The notes under the pieces are model-generated. The model saw nothing but the letters and a program-made list of their open reading frames with translations, made no database searches and was not told where the DNA came from. This document shows, piece after piece, positions 1 through 5,141 of a stretch of DNA of 5,486 bases (position 1 is its first letter; each line of letters opens with the position of its first letter). The stretch is from Symbiobacteriaceae bacterium (GTDB lineage: Bacteria; Bacillota_E; Symbiobacteriia; Symbiobacteriales; Symbiobacteriaceae), in contig DAHVXO010000113.1 of the NCBI GenBank assembly GCA_027356675.1, positions 1-5,486 of the forward strand. Direction: 5' to 3'. A program made the translations under genes and the position numbers.

Positions 1-141
1 CGGGAGCGTCTGCTCCTGGAACTTGCCGAGCTGCAGGTACGGCCCTAAGACCTGGCGGGGGAGATCGAGCGGCTCCAGCAGGAGTCGGACGCGCTACTGC
101 AAGAAGCGGCCGCACTGCTACCAGCCGACCTGGTCAAGTGA
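1..141 (+). pseudogene. 3' end of a coiled-coil protein frame, interrupted by an in-frame TAA; probable N-terminal half of a split Rad50/SMC-like ATPase
   Basis: Frame 1 is open from the window edge to a TAA at 46-48, then open again in the same frame to a TGA at 139-141. Both parts read as charged, leucine-rich coiled coil. Counting the first codon as 1, core-type positions fall at 4, 8, 11, 15, 18, 22, 25, 29, 32, 36 and 39, so the 3-4 heptad spacing carries straight through the stop at codon 16. Most of these positions are Leu, Ile or Ala; exceptions are Pro15 and Ser29. The final TGA overlaps the ATG of the next gene, which is typical of coupled translation and suggests the frame was meant to be read to 141. 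The likely cause is a substitution (for example CAA to TAA) or a sequencing error; a net frameshift is not needed. The N-terminal part lies outside the window, so a Walker A-bearing ATPase half is inferred from the downstream gene and not seen. Confidence 0.55.
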
Positions 142-788
142 TGAACACCCTGGAAGCACTCAAGGACCGCCTCGGGCGGGCCCGAATCGCCCTCAGCGAA
201 CGAAAGGGCCAGGAGCGGTTGCTGCTCCACGAGCAGATTGCCTGCACCGGCCGCCTGGCTGAGCTGAGAGAGCAGAGCCGGGTTTTCGAACAGGTGGCAT
301 TCTTGCTCCAACAGACGGCTGAACATGCACGCATCCAGGCGCGGGAGCAGATTGAATCCCTCGTGACCAGCACGCTGCGGTCGGTCTTCGGCCCGGAATA
401 CGCCTTTAAGATTGAACTGGTGGAGAAGGCGGGGCGACCCGAAGCTGAGTTCTATGTGGTGTCCACGTACGGTGGAGAGTTGCTACAGACCCGACCGGAG
501 GACTCCAGGGGCGGCGGCATCGTGGACGTGGTATCACTGGGGCTGCGCATCGCCATGCTGGAGACTTACCGCCCCCGCATGGAGGGGGCACTCATTCTGG
601 ATGAGCCCGCGAAGCACGTCAGCGACGAGTTCATTCAACCGGTCGCACAGTTCCTGAAGACTGTGAGCGGGGTCTTCGGCCGGCAAGTGGTCATGGTCAC
701 ACACATTGCGCATTTGGCAGAGACTGCAGAAGTGGCTTATCATGTCGACCTGCAGGACGGGCGATCCGTGGTAAGCCGCACAGGGTAG
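141..788 (+). CDS. Rad50/SMC-like ATPase, C-terminal half (no Walker A)
   Basis: The 215-residue product looks like the C-terminal half of an ABC-type DNA-repair ATPase of the Rad50/SMC/SbcC kind. Residues 1-65 are a charged, leucine-rich coiled coil. A signature-like loop, SRGGGIVDV, lies at 122-130. Walker B is LILDEP at 151-156, followed by a D-loop-like AKHVSDE at 157-163. A switch histidine ends VVMVTH at 183-188. There is no P-loop (GxxxxGKS/T) and no CxxC zinc hook; the only cysteine is Cys35. Such a chain should hydrolyse ATP only when paired with a partner supplying Walker A, and the coiled-coil frame immediately upstream is the obvious candidate. I recall similar stand-alone proteins with a DEPxKHVS motif in Clostridia and phages, annotated only as ATPases. 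The start is the ATG in the TGATG overlap; a GTG three bases earlier is also possible. No clear ribosome binding site precedes it, consistent with coupling. A DNA repair or recombination role is inferred. Confidence 0.8.
   Translation: MNTLEALKDRLGRARIALSERKGQERLLLHEQIACTGRLAELREQSRVFEQVAFLLQQTAEHARIQAREQIESLVTSTLRSVFGPEYAFKIELVEKAGRPEAEFYVVSTYGGELLQTRPEDSRGGGIVDVVSLGLRIAMLETYRPRMEGALILDEPAKHVSDEFIQPVAQFLKTVSGVFGRQVVMVTHIAHLAETAEVAYHVDLQDGRSVVSRTG
714..743 (+). promoter_or_regulatory. Candidate sigma-A promoter inside the ATPase gene
   Basis: TTGGCA at 714-719 and TATCAT at 738-743 each match the sigma-A consensus at five of six positions, with an 18-base spacer. Transcription would begin near 750 and give a leader of roughly 85 bases before the PLP-enzyme gene at 837. 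The site lies in coding sequence, so the match could be chance. It would let the downstream genes be expressed independently of the ATPase. Confidence 0.35.
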
Positions 789-836
789 AAGGGGACTCCA
801 CTGCACGGATATCGACAGGCTATTGGAGGCTTTATC

Positions 837-2003
837 ATGAGCAGCGCTAAGGAATTCGGTACCCGAGCCGCCCACGCCGGTCGGATTGATGTCCCGACCA
901 CGACCCGCCCTGTTGCCATGCCGATTTACCAGACATCGGTTTACGCATTTCCTGATCTCGATTTGGTGGAGGCCGTACAGTCCGGGCGGGAAAAGGCCTA
1001 CCTTTATGCCCGCAACGGCCAGCCTAACGCAGACGCGTTGGAGCAGGCTTACGCAGAGTTGGAGGGTGGGGAGGCCGCAGTCTCGGCCGCCACCGGCATG
1101 GGGGCCATTTTCGCCGTACTCTTCGCATTGCTTCAGCCCGGGGCGCACGTGATCGCCACGCAGCACCTGTACGGCGGCACCTTTGCCCTCTTCGAGCAGG
1201 AACTGTCACGCTACGGAGTAATAACCACCTACGTAGACACGAATGATCTGCGTGCGCTGGAGGGAGCCTTGCGCCCTGAGACACGCGTCGTGTACGTGGA
1301 GTCTATTAGCAACCCCACGGTTCAGGTCGCGGACCTACCGGGAATCGCCGCCGTCTGCCGCCGCCACAACGCGGTGCTGGTCGTCGACAACACGTTTGCG
1401 TCACCATATGTGATGCGGCCGTTGGAACTCGGGGCGCACATCGCGATTTCGAGCGCCACAAAGTTCCTTGGCGGTCATAGCGACCTGATGGCCGGCGTGG
1501 CCGCAGGCGAAAAGGCGCTGATCGATGCGGCCCGGCGCACGCTGGTTCTGAATGGGGCGATGCTGGACCCCTTCGCGGCCTGGCTCACCCTGCGGGGTAT
1601 CAAGACGGTGCACCTGCGCGTGGAGCGCCAGTCCGAAAATGCGCTGCAGTTGGCCAGATTCCTGCAAGGCCACCCCAAGGTGGAGTGCGTCAACTACCCG
1701 GGCTTGAACGGGCACCCGCTCCTCCCGCATGGGGCCGGCGGAATGCTCAGCTTCGCCGTTCGTGGTGGGCTGGCTGGCGCCAATCAGCTCATCCGGTCGC
1801 TGGAGATGGCCGAATTCGTGCCTTCGTTGGGTGACGTGACCACGACGGTCTCGCATCCGGTGCTAACCAGCCACCGGGCCATGAGCCCGGCGCAGCGGGA
1901 AGCCCTGGGCATTACCGAGAACCTGGTCCGGGTCTCTACCGGCGTTGAGGCCAGCGCTGACATCATCGCCGACTTCTCGCACGCGTTGGAGCAGGTGCTC
2001 TGA
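837..2003 (+). CDS. PLP-dependent Cys/Met metabolism enzyme (cystathionine gamma-synthase/lyase, methionine gamma-lyase or O-acylhomoserine sulfhydrylase type)
   Basis: A 388-residue fold-type I PLP enzyme of the trans-sulfuration family, of normal length. The Schiff-base lysine is Lys209 in SATKFLGGHSD (206-216). Asp184 in VVDNTFASP should contact the pyridine nitrogen. Tyr57 and Arg59 (YAR) fit the phosphate-binding motif of the neighbouring subunit, Tyr112 (LYGG) the ring-stacking tyrosine, and Arg365 (RVSTGVE) the substrate carboxylate. The family acts on homoserine esters, cystathionine or methionine by beta- or gamma-elimination or replacement, as a cytosolic tetramer. Reaction type is undecided. 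The position matching the methionine gamma-lyase active-site Cys is Gly114, and the position matching the cystathionine gamma-lyase Glu (after SLGG-F) appears to be Thr335. The loop between YPGL (287-290) and GGML (301-304) is shorter than I recall for relatives. GGAGG at 825-829, seven bases before the ATG, supports the start. The flavoprotein gene follows after 17 bases, suggesting co-transcription. Confidence 0.9.
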   Translation: MSSAKEFGTRAAHAGRIDVPTTTRPVAMPIYQTSVYAFPDLDLVEAVQSGREKAYLYARNGQPNADALEQAYAELEGGEAAVSAATGMGAIFAVLFALLQPGAHVIATQHLYGGTFALFEQELSRYGVITTYVDTNDLRALEGALRPETRVVYVESISNPTVQVADLPGIAAVCRRHNAVLVVDNTFASPYVMRPLELGAHIAISSATKFLGGHSDLMAGVAAGEKALIDAARRTLVLNGAMLDPFAAWLTLRGIKTVHLRVERQSENALQLARFLQGHPKVECVNYPGLNGHPLLPHGAGGMLSFAVRGGLAGANQLIRSLEMAEFVPSLGDVTTTVSHPVLTSHRAMSPAQREALGITENLVRVSTGVEASADIIADFSHALEQVL

Positions 2004-2020
2004 GGGGAATACTGAACGGC

Positions 2021-3325
2021 ATGCAGACCTGGGATGTGGTAATTATCGGGGGCGGCCCTGCCGGATTGATGGCTGCCGTGGGCGCCGGACGGCAGGGGGC
2101 CAGCGTTCTCCTGCTTGAGAAGGGGCAGAAGCTCGGCCGTAAGCTGGTGATTTCGGGCGGCGGCCGCTGCAACGTGACCAATCGCAAGTCATTTGCCGCG
2201 CTGGTGGAACACATACCCGCCAATGGCCGGTTTCTATTCAGCGCCTTGCACGCCTTTGGCAGTGAGGAGATTATTCAACTCTTCGAGGGCCTGGGAATCC
2301 GGTTGAAGGAAGAGGATCACGGCCGGATGTTCCCGGTCACTGACCGGGCGGCTCAAGTGGCGGCGGGGCTGATCGCACATATCCGGAACCTGGGGGTCCA
2401 GATCCGTTTGGCGTCGCCCGTTCGTCGTCTGCAACTGGAGGGGGACCGCTGCACGGGCCTTGTGCTAGCCAATGGGGAGGTCATCACCGCCAGGGCAGTA
2501 GTGGTGGCGGTGGGCGGCAGGTCCGTGCCACAGACGGGGTCGACCGGCGACGGATACCCATGGGCGACGGCGGCGGGGCATACCATTACGCCCCTCTACC
2601 CAGCCGAGGTGCCACTCACGTCCACTGCACCGTGGATCCGAGACCACACACTGCAGGGACTATCCCTGCGCGACGTGGGCCTGACTCTACGAGATCCAAA
2701 TGGCAAGCGGCTCACAGTGCAGCGAGGGGACATGGTCATCACGCACTTCGGACTCTCAGGTCCGGCTGCCCTGCGAGTGGGTCACCATGTCTCTGTCGCG
2801 CACCTGCGGCTGGGGGCAGTGCCCCTGGACCTGCGGATCGATCTCCACCCGGACCGGAGCCTGGATGCGCTTGCGGCGGCAGTCACGGCCCAAGTGCAGC
2901 GGGAACCGCGCCGGTTGGTGCAGAACACCTTGCCGCCCCTGGCGCCGGAGCGGATGCTCCCCCTGGTCCTCACACAAGCTGGCGTGATGCCCGATACAAC
3001 CGGTGCTCACCTGTCCGCGGGACATGCCCAGGCCATCGCCACGCTACTCAAGGCTTTCCCTGTCAGCATTTCCGGAACGCGATCGCTCAGTGAAGCGTTT
3101 GTGACCGGCGGTGGCGTCAGTATCAAGGAAATCGATCCCCGGACCATGGCTTCCAGGTGCCGGCGAGGGCTGTACTTTGCCGGAGAGGTGATGGATGTAC
3201 ACGGGCACACCGGGGGCTACAACATTACGGTTGCCTTCTCGACCGGTTACGTGGCTGGAATGTCGGCCGCTCAGTGGGCTGCGGCTGCGGGACCTGTCTG
3301 CATAGGGAGTCCCCCAGAGACATAA
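2021..3325 (+). CDS. HI0933/YhiN (BaiN-like) family NAD(P)/FAD-dependent oxidoreductase
   Basis: A 434-residue flavoprotein, about the usual length or slightly longer. The N-terminus starts directly in an FAD-binding Rossmann fold: GGGPAG at 10-15 after a beta strand, with Glu33 in LLEKG placed to bind the ribose. The family hallmark GRKLVISGGGRCNVTN lies at 39-54. A second family block, THFGLSGPAAL, is at 241-251. The C-terminal FAD-closing region runs from GGGVSIKEID (363-372) through GLYFAGEVMDVHGHTGGYN (383-401). The central part should be the family's inserted beta-barrel and helical domains. The physiological substrate is unknown. One clostridial member, BaiN, is linked to bile-acid reduction, but most relatives sit in housekeeping contexts, so that name should not be transferred. 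The start is fixed by the FAD motif; GAGGGG at 2002-2007 overlaps the previous stop, but its 13-base spacer is long. The gene is probably co-transcribed with the PLP-enzyme gene. Confidence 0.93.
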   Translation: MQTWDVVIIGGGPAGLMAAVGAGRQGASVLLLEKGQKLGRKLVISGGGRCNVTNRKSFAALVEHIPANGRFLFSALHAFGSEEIIQLFEGLGIRLKEEDHGRMFPVTDRAAQVAAGLIAHIRNLGVQIRLASPVRRLQLEGDRCTGLVLANGEVITARAVVVAVGGRSVPQTGSTGDGYPWATAAGHTITPLYPAEVPLTSTAPWIRDHTLQGLSLRDVGLTLRDPNGKRLTVQRGDMVITHFGLSGPAALRVGHHVSVAHLRLGAVPLDLRIDLHPDRSLDALAAAVTAQVQREPRRLVQNTLPPLAPERMLPLVLTQAGVMPDTTGAHLSAGHAQAIATLLKAFPVSISGTRSLSEAFVTGGGVSIKEIDPRTMASRCRRGLYFAGEVMDVHGHTGGYNITVAFSTGYVAGMSAAQWAAAAGPVCIGSPPET

Positions 3326-3349
3326 GATATCGCCGGGAAGCCTTTCCCC

Positions 3350-3357
3350 GGGGGTGA
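3350..3357 (+). promoter_or_regulatory. Shine-Dalgarno sequence favouring the GTG start at 3363
   Basis: GGGGGTGA differs by one base from GGAGGTGA and lies five bases before the GTG at 3363. The in-frame GTG at 3354 lies inside this sequence and has no comparable site of its own, so the later start is preferred. Confidence 0.55.
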
Positions 3358-3362
3358 CCGCA

Positions 3363-3929
3363 GTGGACCGCCTGGACCGGCGACGGCAGCATCGCCTTGG
3401 CCTCGAGGAAGCAAGTGAATACGCAGAGTTCCAGGAGACTTATCGGAGTCTGTCCGACCGGGTCGAACGGTTTCTCATGCAGATGGTGATTCTCGGGCTG
3501 GTGGCACTGGCCCTGGTGCAGACCCTCCACACCAACACCACCGCACGCCGGATGCTCAGCGTGGTGGAGGGCCTGGAGGGGATCCCGTGGAATCAGGTGG
3601 CGGCCTGGAATGGTGAGACCCCGCAGACCATTGCCGTCTCCGCCGCCGCAGATCCGCTCCTGGTCACGGTCGTCAGCATCACGCGCCGCGAGGCACCCGA
3701 TGTCAGACTGCTGGTAGACGGTAAGGTAGCCGGCACCTTTGCGTCCGGGAGCGTGACCGCTACGGTGAGGTCTGGTCAGACCGTAGCCGTCGATGGCACC
3801 GCGACCCCGCAAGCGCTCACCTTCCGTGTCGTCGGACCACCGTCCCTGGCAAAACCGGTCCTGGGGGCGAGTGTGGTGACACATGGCACAGTCCAATCCC
3901 TGGGGATCGTACAAGCGGCACAGCGATAA
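3363..3929 (+). CDS. Single-pass membrane protein of unknown function
   Basis: I do not recognise a named family. From the GTG at 3363 the product is 188 residues. Residues 1-36 are charged and rich in Arg and Glu, so probably cytoplasmic. Residues 37-55 form one hydrophobic segment containing MVILGLVALALVQTL, a membrane anchor or uncleaved signal anchor. A short helical stretch (about 60-73) follows, and then a Val/Thr/Ala-rich region to the end that looks beta-stranded and probably lies outside the membrane. There are no cysteines, no lipobox and no catalytic motif that I can see. The positive charge before the hydrophobic segment suggests N-in, C-out topology. It lies 37 bases after the flavoprotein gene and just before a terminator, so it is probably the last gene of that unit. 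The overlapping minus-strand frame lacks protein-like composition. An upstream GTG at 3354 would add three residues. Confidence 0.75.
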   Translation: MDRLDRRRQHRLGLEEASEYAEFQETYRSLSDRVERFLMQMVILGLVALALVQTLHTNTTARRMLSVVEGLEGIPWNQVAAWNGETPQTIAVSAAADPLLVTVVSITRREAPDVRLLVDGKVAGTFASGSVTATVRSGQTVAVDGTATPQALTFRVVGPPSLAKPVLGASVVTHGTVQSLGIVQAAQR

Positions 3930-3939
3930 TTTAGTCTTT

Positions 3940-3962
3940 CACCCCACCAACGTGGGGTGTTT
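3940..3962 (+). terminator. Probable Rho-independent terminator
   Basis: CACCCCAC (3940-3947) and GTGGGGTG (3952-3959) form a perfect 8-bp GC-rich stem around a CAAC loop, followed by TTTCT. It begins 11 bases after the stop codon of the membrane-protein gene. The T-tract is short, so termination may be partial. The reverse strand has no T-run after the stem, so plus-strand use is favoured. Confidence 0.65.
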
Positions 3963-3998
3963 CTGCTGGCGGGCCGATTTTTCCTGGCTTCGCAAGGT

Positions 3999-4027
3999 TT
4001 GACGGACGCCGGTACGTCTGCTACTCT
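3999..4027 (+). promoter_or_regulatory. aroH: Candidate sigma-A promoter for aroH-cmk-plsC
   Basis: TTGACG at 3999-4004 matches the -35 consensus at five of six positions. After exactly 17 bases, TACTCT at 4022-4027 matches the -10 consensus only at T, A and the final T. It lies between the terminator and aroH, the expected place for a new promoter. The inferred start near 4034 gives a leader of about 65 AT-richer bases. No convincing riboswitch, T-box or attenuator is visible in the leader. Confidence 0.5.
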
Positions 4028-4085
4028 AATGAGGGAGAGTCTGGTATTTAAGACGTTAGATTTTAGATAGGTTGCATGATCGGCC

Positions 4086-4093
4086 AAGGGGGG
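4086..4093 (+). promoter_or_regulatory. aroH: Shine-Dalgarno sequence setting the aroH GTG start
   Basis: AAGGGGGG ends six bases before the GTG at 4100. The earlier in-frame ATG at 4076 has only a weak AGATAGG upstream and would place this purine run inside the coding region. Confidence 0.65.
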
Positions 4094-4099
4094 CACTCC

Positions 4100-4474
4100 G
4101 TGTACCACGTCCGCGGCATTCGCGGCGCCACTACTGTAGAGATCGACGACAAAGAGGCGATCATCGCTGCAACCGAGGAACTGCTGGAGGAACTGAGCCG
4201 GCAGAATCAGTTTCAACCGGATGAGATCATCAGCGCCTTCTTCACGCTGACGACCGATCTGCGTGCGACGTTCCCTGCAGAGGCAGCCCGCAAGCGGGGC
4301 TGGACCTTGGTTCCCATGCTGTGCGCCACCGAAATTCCGGTGCCGGGCAGCCTGCCCAAGTGCATTCGGGTTATGATCCATCTGAACACAACAAAGCGTC
4401 CGGATGAAATCTGCCACGTTTACCTGCGACGGGCTGTGGCGTTGCGTCCGGATTGGGGCGGGGGAAAGGCTTGA
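4100..4474 (+). CDS. aroH: Chorismate mutase, AroH type
   Basis: Catalyses the Claisen rearrangement of chorismate to prephenate, the committed step towards phenylalanine and tyrosine, as a cytosolic trimer. From the GTG at 4100 the product is 124 residues, close to the 127 of Bacillus subtilis AroH, and begins MYHVRGIRGATTVE, matching the family N-terminus. Active-site residues known from the B. subtilis enzyme are all visible: Arg8 (B. subtilis Arg7) in RGIRGATT, Arg64 (Arg63) after FPAEAA, Cys75 and Glu78 in LCATE, Arg90 in KCIRVM, Tyr108 in HVYL and Arg116 in LRPD. An ATG at 4076 would add eight residues unlike the family and lacks a good ribosome binding site. This is the stand-alone monofunctional form, not fused to prephenate dehydratase or DAHP synthase. 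It leads an operon with cmk; the TGA at 4472-4474 overlaps the cmk TTG start. Confidence 0.95.
   Translation: MYHVRGIRGATTVEIDDKEAIIAATEELLEELSRQNQFQPDEIISAFFTLTTDLRATFPAEAARKRGWTLVPMLCATEIPVPGSLPKCIRVMIHLNTTKRPDEICHVYLRRAVALRPDWGGGKA
4460..4464 (+). promoter_or_regulatory. cmk: Shine-Dalgarno sequence favouring the cmk TTG start at 4471
   Basis: GGGGG, continuing as AAAGG to 4469, lies six bases before the TTG at 4471, inside the last codons of aroH. It favours this start over the in-frame TTG codons at 4453 and 4483. Confidence 0.5.
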
Positions 4475-5139
4475 GCTCCAGGTTGACCATCGCCATGGAT
4501 GGGCCGGCCGGTGCCGGAAAGAGCACGCTGGCCAAGATCGTAGCGGCCCGCCTGGGCTATCTGTACATCGACACCGGCGCAATGTACCGGGCGCTGGCGT
4601 TGAAAGCGCTACGAATGGGCATAACGATTGATGATGACGGTGCACTGACCCAAATGGCGGGTGCCTCCGCCGTTCGGTTGGAACGGGGTTCCACCGGTGT
4701 GAGGGTTTTGTTGGATGGCGAGGATGTGACCGCGGCGATCCGTTCACCGGAGGTCAACCGGGTGGTCTCCCGGGTCTCGGCTGCCATGGGGCTTCGTCAG
4801 TATCTGGTAGACGCACAGCGCGAGATGGCCCGGTACGGTGGCGTCGTGATGGATGGGCGTGACATTGGCAGCCATGTGCTTCCCGACGCGGATGTGAAGC
4901 TCTTCGTCACGGCCTCGTTGGAGGAGAGGGCACTGCGGCGCCAGCAGCAACTGGCGAAGGCCGGACACAATCTATCATTGCCGGAGATCGAAGCAGAGAT
5001 CGCTCGCAGGGACGAACAGGATCGGCACAAGGGTGTGGGGTCCCTTATTCTGACCCCGGATGCCGTTCTGATCGATACGACCAGCCGCTCCGTCGAAGAC
5101 GTTGTGGAAGAAATCTTGAAGCACTGCCGGAGGGATTAG
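4471..5139 (+). CDS. cmk: Cytidylate kinase
   Basis: Transfers phosphate from ATP to CMP or dCMP in the cytosol, recycling CMP from lipid synthesis and RNA turnover. From the TTG at 4471 the product is 222 residues, the usual size for bacterial Cmk. Walker A is GPAGAGKST at 11-19. The NMP-binding region contains YIDTGAMYRA (32-41), LDGEDVT (81-87) and AIRSPEV (89-95). The family signature MDGRDIGSHVLPDADVKLF lies at 127-145, with Arg130 expected to contact the CMP phosphate. The lid and C-terminal motif reads RRDEQDRHK at 179-187, then DAVLIDTTS at 197-205. Lys187 stands where the Escherichia coli enzyme has Arg188, and Gly-Ser replaces the common Ala-Pro of the following APL motif; both look tolerable. 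The TTG overlaps the aroH stop (TTGA), so translation is probably coupled. A TTG at 4453 would add six residues. Position between aroH and plsC fits a housekeeping cluster. Confidence 0.95.
   Translation: MSSRLTIAMDGPAGAGKSTLAKIVAARLGYLYIDTGAMYRALALKALRMGITIDDDGALTQMAGASAVRLERGSTGVRVLLDGEDVTAAIRSPEVNRVVSRVSAAMGLRQYLVDAQREMARYGGVVMDGRDIGSHVLPDADVKLFVTASLEERALRRQQQLAKAGHNLSLPEIEAEIARRDEQDRHKGVGSLILTPDAVLIDTTSRSVEDVVEEILKHCRRD
5129..5133 (+). promoter_or_regulatory. plsC: Shine-Dalgarno sequence for the plsC TTG start
   Basis: GGAGG, continuing as GATTAGG, lies inside the last codons of cmk, eight bases before the TTG at 5142. This good match and spacing, with no ATG or GTG in this frame before residue 10, supports the TTG start. 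Confidence 0.6.
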
Positions 5140-5141
5140 GT

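Noticed and set aside
23..262. 79-codon plus-strand frame at the window start
   Set aside because: It is out of frame with both the coiled-coil frame and the ATPase gene. Its Arg/Ser/Pro-rich translation looks like a shadow.
534..1166. 210-codon open frame on the minus strand
   Set aside because: It is antisense to the end of the ATPase gene and the start of the PLP-enzyme gene. It has no recognisable motif, and its composition is that of a shadow frame in GC-rich DNA.
2560..3093. 177-codon plus-strand frame inside the flavoprotein gene
   Set aside because: It is a Pro/Ala/Gly/His-rich shadow frame within a well-conserved gene, with no motif of its own.
3225..3914. 229-codon minus-strand frame over the membrane-protein gene
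   Set aside because: Its translation has no membrane segment, signal or motif. The plus-strand frame has a good ribosome binding site, a clear hydrophobic segment and a terminator in the right place.
4029..4070. Possible 13-codon leader peptide (ATG at 4029, TAG at 4068) upstream of aroH
   Set aside because: The ATG lies at or before the inferred transcription start. There is no ribosome binding site, no Trp and no run of Phe or Tyr codons, and no alternative hairpin or T-run that would make an attenuator.
3776..4747. 323-codon open frame on the minus strand, the longest antisense frame
   Set aside because: It crosses the terminator, promoter, aroH and half of cmk. Its translation is rich in Arg, Pro, Ser and His without domain motifs, and the plus-strand genes there are certain.
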